Shown in pieces: positions 1 to 6,404 of a DNA stretch of 7,834 nt. Each line of letters starts with the position of its first letter. Position 1 is the stretch's first letter. Below the pieces are notes generated by a model. That model saw only the letters and a list, made by a program, of their open reading frames with translations, was not told where the DNA came from and made no database searches. The stretch lies in assembly GCA_034431435.1 (NCBI GenBank), contig DAOUDG010000104.1, positions 1-7,834 on the forward strand. Reading direction: 5' to 3'. Origin of the DNA: JAHCIE01 sp034431435 (GTDB taxonomy: Bacteria; Chloroflexota; Anaerolineae; Epilineales; JAHCIE01). The translations under genes and the position numbers were made by a program.

Positions 1-1
1 T

Positions 2-1036
2 GCGGCGGCCGTCCCGCCCACGGTGGCCCCCGCCGCGCCGAAGGCGACCGAGGCCCCCAAGGCCGCCGCCGCGACAACGGCCCCGACGGCCGCCGCGGCC
101 GCCAAGAGCGCCAGCGGCGCCCTCGGCACCGCCGCCAACCCCATCAAGATGGCTTTCGTGCCGTCCAGCGACTCGGCCAAGATTCTGCTGAGTGGCGAGA
201 AGATCGGCCAGATGCTGGAGAAGCAGACTGGCCTGAGCTTCAAGGTATCCGTGCCGACCAGCTACGCCGCCGTGGTCGAGGCGATGAACGCCGGCCAGGT
301 CGACGTCGCCTGGCTCGCGCCCACGTCCTACGTTGCTGCCAACAACCGCTATGGCGTCGAGCTGCTGCTCACCACCATGCGCAACGGCTCCAAGGTCTTC
401 CCCTTCTCCATCATCGTCGGCGCCGACTCGCCTATCAAGACGGTCGCCGACCTCAAGGGCAAGAAGATCGCCGGCGCCGACCCGCTATCGACTTCGGGCA
501 ACCTCTACCCGCGCGCTTACCTGGTCTCCCAGGGTATTGACCCCAATAAGGACGTCCAGTGGGTGTACTCCGGCGGTCACGACAAGTCCATCATCGCCCT
601 GGTCAACGGCCAGGTGGACGCCGCCGTCGTCTTCGGCGAGTACAAGGGCACGCCCGATGCCCGCGACCGCGTCAAGGGCACGATTCCTGACGTCATGCAG
701 AAGACGCGCGTCCTGCTCAACAGCGAGAGCGTCAACGCCATGATCCCCAACGACACGGTCAGCGTGCGCAAGGACCTGGCGGCCGACCTGAAGACGAAGA
801 TCCGCGATGGCCTGCTCGCCGTCGCCAAGACCGAGGATGGCATCAAGGAACTGCAGGGCCTGTACCAGATCAATGGCCTCGACGTGGGTAACCCGGCCGA
901 CTACGCGCCCATCCTGGAGGCCGCCAAGGCCGCCAATATCGACCTGGGCGCAGCCATCGCCCCGCCGCCCACCCGCGCGCCGGCCACCGCCGCGCCCGCC
1001 GGTGGCGCGACGCCGGCAGCCACGGCCAAGCCGTAA
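2..1036 (+). CDS. phnD: PhnD-family phosphonate/phosphite ABC transporter substrate-binding protein, 5' partial
   Basis: This is the extracytoplasmic ligand-binding subunit of a phosphonate-type importer. The frame is open to the left edge, so the GTG at 23 is probably internal, and the signal peptide with lipobox should lie upstream. Residues are counted from that GTG. About 40 residues of Ala/Pro/Lys/Thr linker precede the mature domain, which starts near N39-P40. Family landmarks are the segment from Y81 to Y103 (AAVVEAMNAGQVDVAW then LAPTSY), ADPLSTSG (152-159, the Ser/Thr loop that holds the phosphonate group in PhnD proteins), YSGGHDKS (182-189), NGQVDAAVV (195-203) and IPNDTVSVRKDL (241-252). 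The domain ends near residue 312 and is followed by a 25-residue Ala/Pro/Thr tail, which is uncommon at the C-terminus of a binding protein. It is first in a phnD-phnC-phnE order. The exact ligand (phosphonate, phosphite or phosphate ester) cannot be read from the sequence. Confidence 0.93.
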   Translation, partial: AAAVPPTVAPAAPKATEAPKAAAATTAPTAAAAAKSASGALGTAANPIKMAFVPSSDSAKILLSGEKIGQMLEKQTGLSFKVSVPTSYAAVVEAMNAGQVDVAWLAPTSYVAANNRYGVELLLTTMRNGSKVFPFSIIVGADSPIKTVADLKGKKIAGADPLSTSGNLYPRAYLVSQGIDPNKDVQWVYSGGHDKSIIALVNGQVDAAVVFGEYKGTPDARDRVKGTIPDVMQKTRVLLNSESVNAMIPNDTVSVRKDLAADLKTKIRDGLLAVAKTEDGIKELQGLYQINGLDVGNPADYAPILEAAKAANIDLGAAIAPPPTRAPATAAPAGGATPAATAKP

Positions 1037-1050
1037 CGCAACGCATCCGC

Positions 1051-1079
1051 AGGGCGAGGCGCATCGACCGCCTCGCCCT
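1051..1079 (+). promoter_or_regulatory. Intercistronic GC stem-loop between phnD and phnC
   Basis: Arms agggcgaggcg (1051-1061) and cgcctcgccct (1069-1079) are perfectly complementary over 11 bp around a 7-nt loop, 15 nt after the phnD stop. The following bases have no clean T-run, so this is not a textbook intrinsic terminator. In binding-protein operons such a hairpin often protects the 3' end of the upstream message or causes partial termination, giving more binding protein than ATPase and permease. That role is inferred here; the pairing itself is directly visible. Confidence 0.6.
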
Positions 1080-1110
1080 CGTGTTGTCCCCTCTGGCGTA
1101 GGAGACGGGT

Positions 1111-1872
1111 GTGCTCGAAATCCAGCATCTGACCAAGGTCTACGAGTCGAACAACCTGAAAGCGCTGGACAACCTGGACCTGACCGTTCGCGACGGCGAG
1201 TTTGTGGCGCTTATCGGGCTGTCGGGGTCGGGCAAGTCCACCCTGTTGCGCTGCATCAATCGCCTCATCGAACCGAGTAGCGGCAGCATCATCCTGGATG
1301 GCGTGGATATCACAGCAGCGTCGCCCGAAGAGCTGCGCCAGATTCGCCGCAGCATCGGCATGATCTTCCAGCAGTTCAACCTCGTCAAGCGTTCCACCGT
1401 CATCAACAACGTCCTGGCCGGTCGGCTCGGCTACACCAACCCCGCCTGGTCGCTGATGAACCACTTTGCCCGCCCTGACGTCGAACAGGCCATCCGCAAC
1501 CTGGACCGGGTGGGCATCGCCGACAAGGCTTACGTGCGCGCCGACACCCTGTCCGGCGGCCAGCAGCAGCGCGTCGCCATCGCCCGCGCCTTGATGCAAG
1601 AGCCGAAGCTGATGCTGGCCGACGAGCCAGTCGCCAGTCTCGACCCGGCCACGTCCCACTCGGTGCTGCGCTATCTAGAAGAGCTAAACAAGGAAGAGGG
1701 CATCACGGTGGTATGCAGCCTGCACTTCCTGTCGCTGGCGCGGCGCTACGCTACCCGTGTCATCGCCCTCAAGGGCGGCGCCATCGCCTTTGACGGCCTG
1801 CCCACCGAGATCACCCCGCAGCGGTTCCGCCAGATCTATGGTGAAGACGCGATAGAAGTGGAGATTGCCTGA
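1111..1872 (+). CDS. phnC: Phosphonate ABC transporter ATP-binding protein PhnC
   Basis: This is the cytoplasmic ATPase that powers the importer, 253 aa, a normal length for PhnC. Walker A GLSGSGKST is at 36-44, the Q-loop FQQFNL at 86-91, the signature LSGGQQQR at 147-154, Walker B LMLADEP at 167-173, the D-loop SLD at 176-178 and the switch histidine H205. All catalytic residues are intact. The segment VLAGRLGYTNPAWSL (101-115) between Q-loop and signature is typical of PhnC and separates it from the closely related polar amino-acid ATPases. The start is GTG at 1111, supported by an AGGAG at 1100-1104 with a 6-nt spacer. The stop codon TGA shares its A with the phnE ATG, so the two are probably translationally coupled. 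Confidence 0.95.
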   Translation: MLEIQHLTKVYESNNLKALDNLDLTVRDGEFVALIGLSGSGKSTLLRCINRLIEPSSGSIILDGVDITAASPEELRQIRRSIGMIFQQFNLVKRSTVINNVLAGRLGYTNPAWSLMNHFARPDVEQAIRNLDRVGIADKAYVRADTLSGGQQQRVAIARALMQEPKLMLADEPVASLDPATSHSVLRYLEELNKEEGITVVCSLHFLSLARRYATRVIALKGGAIAFDGLPTEITPQRFRQIYGEDAIEVEIA

Positions 1873-3071
1873 TGGCGCAACAAACCACTCCCCTGGGCCG
1901 CGCTGCCGCGCCGCCGCCCATCCCGATTCAGGAGCCGCGCCCGTTCTGGGCCTCGTGGCGCTTCGTTGCCCTGGCCGTGCTGGGCTTGACCGCCTACGTC
2001 ATCGGCTGGCGCATGACGGACATCAGCATTGTGGACCTGGTCACCAACCTGCCCAAAGCTCGCCACATTGTCGTTCAACTGCTGACACCTAATTTCCTCA
2101 ATCCGGAGATGAGCATTGAGGAAGACTCGATCTCGATTGTCATGGCCAGTCGAGACTTTACGCCGCCGGTCCCCGATCGGCAGCCGAAGCCCGGCGCGCA
2201 GGTCGAGCTGTCGTCGCGGGTTGTCACATCGGGCGAGACGATTCAGATCTCGGGCACGGGCTGGCCCCCCAACGCCGACGGCGTCGTTTCCTACAACGAC
2301 GACCCGATCGCCAGCGTGACCACCAACGCCGAAGGCGCGTTCAGCGAGAGCGTCACCATGCCCACCACCGACGCGCGCGGCGTCCAGTTCCTCAACGTCA
2401 AGTTCGCCGCCCCCGTCGTCGGCCCGCTCGGCTTTCAGAAATACACCTGGTCGGAGGCCGCGCGCATCTCCTTCGTCGCCATCATTGAGACCATTTTCCT
2501 GGCGCTGATGGGCACGACCTTCTCCGTCATCGTGGCGGCCCCGCTGAGCTTCCTCGGCGCGCGCAATATCATGAGCGGTAGCAAGTCCACCGAAACAGTC
2601 TATTACTTCACCCGTTCCTTCTTCAACATTCTCCGCTCCATCGAGACCCTCATCGTGGTCGTGATCATGGCGGTGATCGTGGGCATCGGCTCCTTCGCCG
2701 GTGTCCTGGCCATCGCTGTCCACGGCATCGGCGCGCTGGGCAAGCTGTACTCGGAGGCCATCGAAGGCATCGACAACGGCCCGATTGAGGCGGTGCGTGC
2801 GACGGGCGCGAACAACCTGCAAATGGTGATGTACGCCGTTCTGCCCCAGGTGGTACCGGCCTTCGTGTCCTTCACCTTCTACCGCTGGGATATCAACGTG
2901 CGCATGGCGACGGTCATCGGTCTTGTCGGCGGTGGCGGCATCGGCTTCATCCTCATCCAGTTCATGAATCTGTTGCTGTGGCGGCAGGCGGCGGTTGCCT
3001 TGTGGATGATCGTGGCCGTCGTCATGGCCATGGACTACGCCAGTTCCTACGTGCGTCACAAGCTGGTGTGA
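1872..3071 (+). CDS. phnE: Phosphonate ABC transporter permease PhnE with inserted Ig-like extracytoplasmic domain
   Basis: This is the membrane channel of the importer, 399 aa, against about 260-290 aa for usual PhnE proteins. TM1 spans roughly residues 29-47, followed by the family-typical TPNF (72-75). The permease core resumes at ETIFLALMGTTFSVIVAAPL (206-225) and continues through TM segments to GVLAIAVHGIGALGKLYSEA (277-296), the EAA-type coupling loop around EAVRATGAN (306-314), VLPQVVPAFVSF (323-334) and NVRMATVIGLVGGGGIG (342-358). These match E. coli PhnE closely from memory. Between about 80 and 195 lies an insertion with a beta-rich block, ETIQISGTGWPP (122-133) then ASVTTNAEGAFSESVTMP (147-164), a pattern seen in bacterial Ig-like surface domains. 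Topology places it outside the membrane, near the binding protein. The ATG start overlaps the phnC stop by one base, with GGAG 8 nt upstream. Confidence 0.93.
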   Translation: MAQQTTPLGRAAAPPPIPIQEPRPFWASWRFVALAVLGLTAYVIGWRMTDISIVDLVTNLPKARHIVVQLLTPNFLNPEMSIEEDSISIVMASRDFTPPVPDRQPKPGAQVELSSRVVTSGETIQISGTGWPPNADGVVSYNDDPIASVTTNAEGAFSESVTMPTTDARGVQFLNVKFAAPVVGPLGFQKYTWSEAARISFVAIIETIFLALMGTTFSVIVAAPLSFLGARNIMSGSKSTETVYYFTRSFFNILRSIETLIVVVIMAVIVGIGSFAGVLAIAVHGIGALGKLYSEAIEGIDNGPIEAVRATGANNLQMVMYAVLPQVVPAFVSFTFYRWDINVRMATVIGLVGGGGIGFILIQFMNLLLWRQAAVALWMIVAVVMAMDYASSYVRHKLV

Positions 3072-3075
3072 ACGA

Positions 3076-3144
3076 GGGATTGGCGACTGGAGAATCAGGG
3101 ATTGCCAGGACGGCTCAACCCTCTAGTCTCCAGTCTCCAATCCC
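3076..3144. repeat. Inverted pair of degenerate heptamer-type repeats in the phnE-kinase gap
   Basis: The arms at 3076-3093 (gggattggcgactggaga) and 3127-3144 (tctccagtctccaatccc) are complementary at 17 of 18 positions around a 33-nt loop. The right side also reads as tandem 7-mers: ctctagt at 3121, ctccagt at 3128, ctccaat at 3135, then the looser cccctag and ccctgat up to 3155. The left arm is the reverse-oriented counterpart, including ccctgat in reverse at 3094-3100 with one mismatch. It sits just after the phnE stop, so a transcript could fold into a long hairpin that acts as terminator or 3' stabiliser. It looks like a dispersed intergenic repeat rather than a gene. No promoter for the downstream gene could be identified with confidence in this gap. 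Confidence 0.65.
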
Positions 3145-3168
3145 CTAGCCCTGATCTGCCCTGTCCCC

Positions 3169-3174
3169 AGGAGG
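3169..3174 (+). promoter_or_regulatory. Strong Shine-Dalgarno deciding the kinase start
   Basis: AGGAGG lies 3 nt before the ATG at 3178 and 6 nt before the adjacent in-frame ATG at 3181. The 6-nt spacing is the more usual one, so the second ATG is favoured. The two proteins differ by one methionine only. Confidence 0.7.
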
Positions 3175-3180
3175 CCGATG

Positions 3181-4116
3181 ATGGAATCAACCGGCCGCGT
3201 CATCGTGCTGGGCGCTGCCAGCATCGACATCAAGGGGCGCGCCCAGGCGGGCTTGCGCGCGCTCACCTCGAACCCTGGCGATGTGCGTCTGGGGGTGGGC
3301 GGCGTGGCGCGCAACGTCGCCGAGAACCTCGCCCGCCTGGGCATCGAGACAACGCTGATGACGGTGGTAGGCGACGACCCCATCGGCCAGGCGATTCTCG
3401 ATCACACCGTGGCGGCGGGCGTCAACGTCGCGCCGACGCTCATCGCCGCCGAGTCCCATACGGGCGCGTACCTGACGCTATCCGACGCCGAGGGGCGTGT
3501 CCTGTTCGCGCTGGACGACATGGCGGCGCTGGCCGAGCTTGTCCCCGACTGCATCGTCGCCTACGAGCCGCTGTTCTACGCCGCCGACATGATCTTCGTC
3601 GATGCGAATCTGCCTGAGGCGACCCTGGCGGCGGTGGTGGACCTGTCCCGCGAGCAGGGTATTCCCCTGTGCGCCGACCCCGCGTCGGCGATTCTCGCCC
3701 CCAGACTGGCGGCCTTGCTGGGCGACATCGACATCCTGGTACTCAACGCTGCCGAGGCGCAGGTCTACTGCCCGCGCGAGGTGGGCGGCCGCGAGGCGGC
3801 GATTGGCATGGCGCGCGCCGTGGTCCAGCGGGGCGTCGGCACGGCGGTGGTGACACTGGGTGCGGAGGGTATCGCCTTCGCCACGTCCGACGAGAGCGGC
3901 TGGATCCCCGCCTTCCCCATCGACGAGGTGGTGGACACGACAGGGGCGGGCGCCGCCCTCACGGCGGGCGTCATGTTCGGCCTGCTGAACAACGTGCCCC
4001 TCGACGAGGCGGTCCGCCTGGGCGCATCGGCCGCCGCCCTCACCCTCCAGACCCACGAGACCGTGCGCTCCGACCTCAGCCTCGACCTGCTGTACGAGCA
4101 GATCATGGTGTTCTAA
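3181..4116 (+). CDS. PfkB-family carbohydrate kinase, pseudouridine-kinase-like, catalytic Asp replaced by Ala
   Basis: This is a ribokinase-fold cytoplasmic kinase of 311 aa (normal length). Counting from the second Met, the N-terminus VIVLGAASIDIKG (7-19) and SNPGDVRLGVGGVARN (30-45) resemble E. coli PsuK (YeiC), which phosphorylates pseudouridine before its cleavage by PsuG. PfkB signature 1 is GGVARNVAENLARLG (40-54). DPASA (166-170), the NAAE form of the NxxE magnesium motif (189-192) and the nucleotide-loop VTLGAEG (224-230) are present. Signature 2 reads DTTGAGAALTAG (252-263): the position expected to hold the catalytic base (GAGD) is Ala, codon GCC at 3952-3954, one base from GAC. 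The rest of the frame is intact, so this is a missing key residue and not a decayed gene. It could be impaired, have another role, or reflect a sequencing error. No psuG lies nearby, so substrate is tentative. It ends 1 nt from the convergent protease gene. Confidence 0.88.
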   Translation: MESTGRVIVLGAASIDIKGRAQAGLRALTSNPGDVRLGVGGVARNVAENLARLGIETTLMTVVGDDPIGQAILDHTVAAGVNVAPTLIAAESHTGAYLTLSDAEGRVLFALDDMAALAELVPDCIVAYEPLFYAADMIFVDANLPEATLAAVVDLSREQGIPLCADPASAILAPRLAALLGDIDILVLNAAEAQVYCPREVGGREAAIGMARAVVQRGVGTAVVTLGAEGIAFATSDESGWIPAFPIDEVVDTTGAGAALTAGVMFGLLNNVPLDEAVRLGASAAALTLQTHETVRSDLSLDLLYEQIMVF

Positions 4117-4117
4117 C

Positions 4118-5155
4118 TCACGGGAAGTTCGGGAAGTACAGCGCCAGCAGCACGCTCGACGCATTGAACAGGGCGTGGATGAGGATGGTCGTCGTCGTGT
4201 TCTCGTACTTGCGGATGAGACCCAGGACGATGCCGACGATGAAAATCTGCACCAGGGCGGGCGTCAGGCCGTACTGGGCGTGGACGATCATGAACAGTAG
4301 CGATGTCAGGATGATGCCTAGTCGCGGCTGAAGCGCGCCGCGAAACAGAATTTCCTCGCCGATGCCCGCCGCCAGGCCAATGGTCAACGCGCCAGGGATG
4401 GAGATAAACGAGCCGAACAGGGCGTCGGTCAGGTTGCCGAACTCCTGATACTGGAGGGGCGACAGCGTTCGCCACACCAGGCTCACCATCTGGTCCATCA
4501 GCAGCAACCCCAGCCACGCGCCGATGGCGATGGACACTCGCCGCCAGGTCAGCGGCCCCAGGCCCAGGCGACCCATCGCCTCCCAGAACGGCCGCCGTAG
4601 CGCGATACCCACGCCGACGAAGCCATACAGCACGAAGAAGATGTTCTGTAGCCACACCAGGGGCAGCGTGTTGAAGCTCTCCAGGGCAAGCTGCGTCTCG
4701 GCCGTCGGCTCGGCGATGGTGAACGCGCTGGGCAGACTGGCGACGCTGAAGCCCGCTACCAGAATCGCCAGCGCCAGGGCCACGCCGTTGACGATGGACT
4801 CGGGGCGGATGGGGATGATATGGGCCAGCACGCGGCGCACGGCGGGAATCAGGGGTAGCAGCGAGACGACACCCGTGGCGGCGAGCACCAGCGCCATGAA
4901 GGCCGCCAGCAGCGGGTCCATCATCATCGGCGGCGCGGGCGTCCCCGTGTCTGGCGGCGTGACCACCGCCCCCAGCGCCATCAGCGGCGCGCAGGCGATG
5001 AGCAACAGGCCGATGAGGACCATGATGCCGATGGTGACGTAGCGCGCCGACTGGTACTTCTCGCCCAGGTTGGCGAGCACAATCAGCAGTAGCGGGATAC
5101 TGAGGACGATGCCGAAGACGATGAGCAGCGCGATATTTTGGAACAGCGAATTCAT
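4118..5155 (-). CDS. CPBP-family intramembrane glutamic endopeptidase
   Basis: This is an integral-membrane protein of 345 aa in the CPBP (CAAX protease and bacteriocin-processing, Rce1-like) family. The abortive-infection-type motifs are all present: GEEILFRG (266-273, with the E267-E268 and R272 triad), FMIVH (288-292, FxxxH) and HALFN (327-331, HxxxN). About eight hydrophobic segments are visible: two near 8-28 and 40-63, two near 83-104 and 120-142, one near 165-185, and the rest in the catalytic core 205-340. A Pro/Met-rich loop (TPAPPMMMDP, 72-81) links the second and third. The start at 5155 is chosen because a GAGG lies 5 nt upstream and the protein becomes hydrophobic at once; the open frame further upstream is low-quality sequence over the rlmI end. 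It is last in the four-gene minus-strand block, 53 nt after rlmI. Substrate is unknown; relatives act in prenyl-protein or peptide processing and immunity to self-made bacteriocins. Confidence 0.9.
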   Translation of the reverse strand: MNSLFQNIALLIVFGIVLSIPLLLIVLANLGEKYQSARYVTIGIMVLIGLLLIACAPLMALGAVVTPPDTGTPAPPMMMDPLLAAFMALVLAATGVVSLLPLIPAVRRVLAHIIPIRPESIVNGVALALAILVAGFSVASLPSAFTIAEPTAETQLALESFNTLPLVWLQNIFFVLYGFVGVGIALRRPFWEAMGRLGLGPLTWRRVSIAIGAWLGLLLMDQMVSLVWRTLSPLQYQEFGNLTDALFGSFISIPGALTIGLAAGIGEEILFRGALQPRLGIILTSLLFMIVHAQYGLTPALVQIFIVGIVLGLIRKYENTTTTILIHALFNASSVLLALYFPNFP

Positions 5156-5208
5156 GAATGCCTCACTGAAATCGATACACACCTGACAGGTTTCGTCCCC
5201 GTCACGCC

Positions 5209-6396
5209 TCACCCCACCCGGCAGATCAGCCCCTTGAGGTACTCGCTCTCCGGGAAGGTCAGCAGCACCGGGTGGTCGGGGGCCTGGGTCAACCGCTCCA
5301 CGATCTGCGTCTCGCGGCGCGCATCCACCGCCGCGCCAAACACCACCTTCTGGAACAGGTCGGCCGAGATCAGCCCAGAGCACGAGAACGTCGCCAGGAT
5401 GCCCTCCGGCCGCAGCAGCCGCAGCGCCTGGAGGTTGATGTCCTTGTAGCCGTGGGTGGCGCGGTCCACCTGGGCCGCCGAGTGGGCGAACTTGGGCGGG
5501 TCGAGGATGATGAGGTCGAAGGTCTCGCCCCGGTTGCGCAGCGTGCGCAGTACCTGGAACACGTCACCGACCAGGTACTGGTCCTGGGGGCGGTCGAAGC
5601 CGTTGAGGACCATGTGCGCCTCGGCGACCCGCAGCGCCTCGGCCGACGTGTCAATGTTGACGATCTCGGCCGCCCCCGCTCGCGCCGCGTGCACGGCGAA
5701 GGCCCCCGTGTAGGCGAAGGCGTTGAGCACCCGCGCCCCGCCCGCCCAGGCCGCCACGCGCCGGCGGTTCTCGCGTTGGTCCAGGTAGAAGCCCGTCTTC
5801 TGGCCGCCCTGCAAGTCCACCAGGAAGCGCAGGCCATGCTCGACAATCTCCACCGTGTCCGGCGGCATCCCGTACAGCGCCCCGTCGGCCGCCCTCAGCC
5901 CCTCGCGATCGCGCATCTCGCTGTCGGCGCGCTCGACGATGGTCGTCGGCTGGAACAGGTCCACCAGCGCTTCCACCACGTCGGCCTTGCGCTGCTCCAT
6001 CCCCAGTGTCGATATCTGGATCGCCAGGGCGTCACCGTAGCGGTCGACTACCAGGCCCGGCAGACCGTCGGCCTCGCTGAACACGACACGATAGGCGGTC
6101 GTGTCGGTGGTGACGGCGCGGTGGCGCCACTGGGCGGCGCGGGCCAGGCGACGGCGCAAGAGGTCGTGGTCGAAGGCCTCGCCTTCGACCCAGGTGAACA
6201 GGCGCACTGCGAGCTGCGAGCGGCGATTGAGGAGGCCGCGCGCCAGGAACTCGCCCTGGGCGTTGACCACGTCGACGACTGCGCCGTTGGGTGGCTCGCC
6301 TTCGATGCGGCCGATGGCCCCAGAGAAGACCCACGGGTGGCCGAAGCGCACCGGCTTATCCTTGCCTGGCTTGAGGGTAACGCGAAAATCCGACAT
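5209..6396 (-). CDS. rlmI: RlmI-type class I SAM-dependent 23S rRNA (cytosine-C5) methyltransferase
   Basis: This cytoplasmic enzyme of 395 aa matches the length of E. coli RlmI (396 aa), which makes m5C at position 1962 of 23S rRNA. The N-terminal PUA RNA-binding domain includes FGHPWVFSGAI (18-28) and ends near residue 70. A central domain follows (about 75-195). GGQKTGFYLDQREN (197-210) then leads into the Rossmann methyltransferase domain: SAM motif VLNAFAYTGAFAVHAA (223-238), the acidic ribose contact VNID (246-249), motif IV LDPPKF (298-303) and SCSGL (338-342) with the expected catalytic Cys at 339. The ATG at 6396 is preceded by AGAGG with a 5-nt spacer, and the eamA stop TAG overlaps that AGAGG, so translation is likely coupled. 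The open frame continues upstream into eamA but that extension is not credible. The exact target base in this organism is inferred from the family. Confidence 0.92.
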   Translation of the reverse strand: MSDFRVTLKPGKDKPVRFGHPWVFSGAIGRIEGEPPNGAVVDVVNAQGEFLARGLLNRRSQLAVRLFTWVEGEAFDHDLLRRRLARAAQWRHRAVTTDTTAYRVVFSEADGLPGLVVDRYGDALAIQISTLGMEQRKADVVEALVDLFQPTTIVERADSEMRDREGLRAADGALYGMPPDTVEIVEHGLRFLVDLQGGQKTGFYLDQRENRRRVAAWAGGARVLNAFAYTGAFAVHAARAGAAEIVNIDTSAEALRVAEAHMVLNGFDRPQDQYLVGDVFQVLRTLRNRGETFDLIILDPPKFAHSAAQVDRATHGYKDINLQALRLLRPEGILATFSCSGLISADLFQKVVFGAAVDARRETQIVERLTQAPDHPVLLTFPESEYLKGLICRVG

Positions 6397-6404
6397 GGCA
6401 GCCT

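Noticed and set aside
901..1659. Open frame of 252 codons antisense to phnD and phnC
   Set aside because: It spans two genes on the other strand and reads as compositional shadow sequence.
1836..3059. Long open frame of 407 codons antisense to phnE
   Set aside because: It mirrors the GC-rich third positions of phnE, has a His/Asp/Arg-rich composition without domain logic, and would conflict with a clear permease.
3094..3168. Promoter for the kinase gene
   Set aside because: A ttgcca at 3102 has no convincing -10 element at proper distance, and the region is occupied by the repeat. Support is insufficient.
5181..5191. Short palindrome acctg-a-caggt between rlmI and the protease gene, as an operator or terminator
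   Set aside because: Arms of 5 bp around a single base are too short to stand out from chance and cannot form an RNA hairpin.
5156..5383. N-terminal extension of the CPBP protease by 76 residues
   Set aside because: It overlaps the rlmI end, is Gly/Pro/Arg-rich without membrane character, and a ribosome site lies directly before the ATG at 5155.
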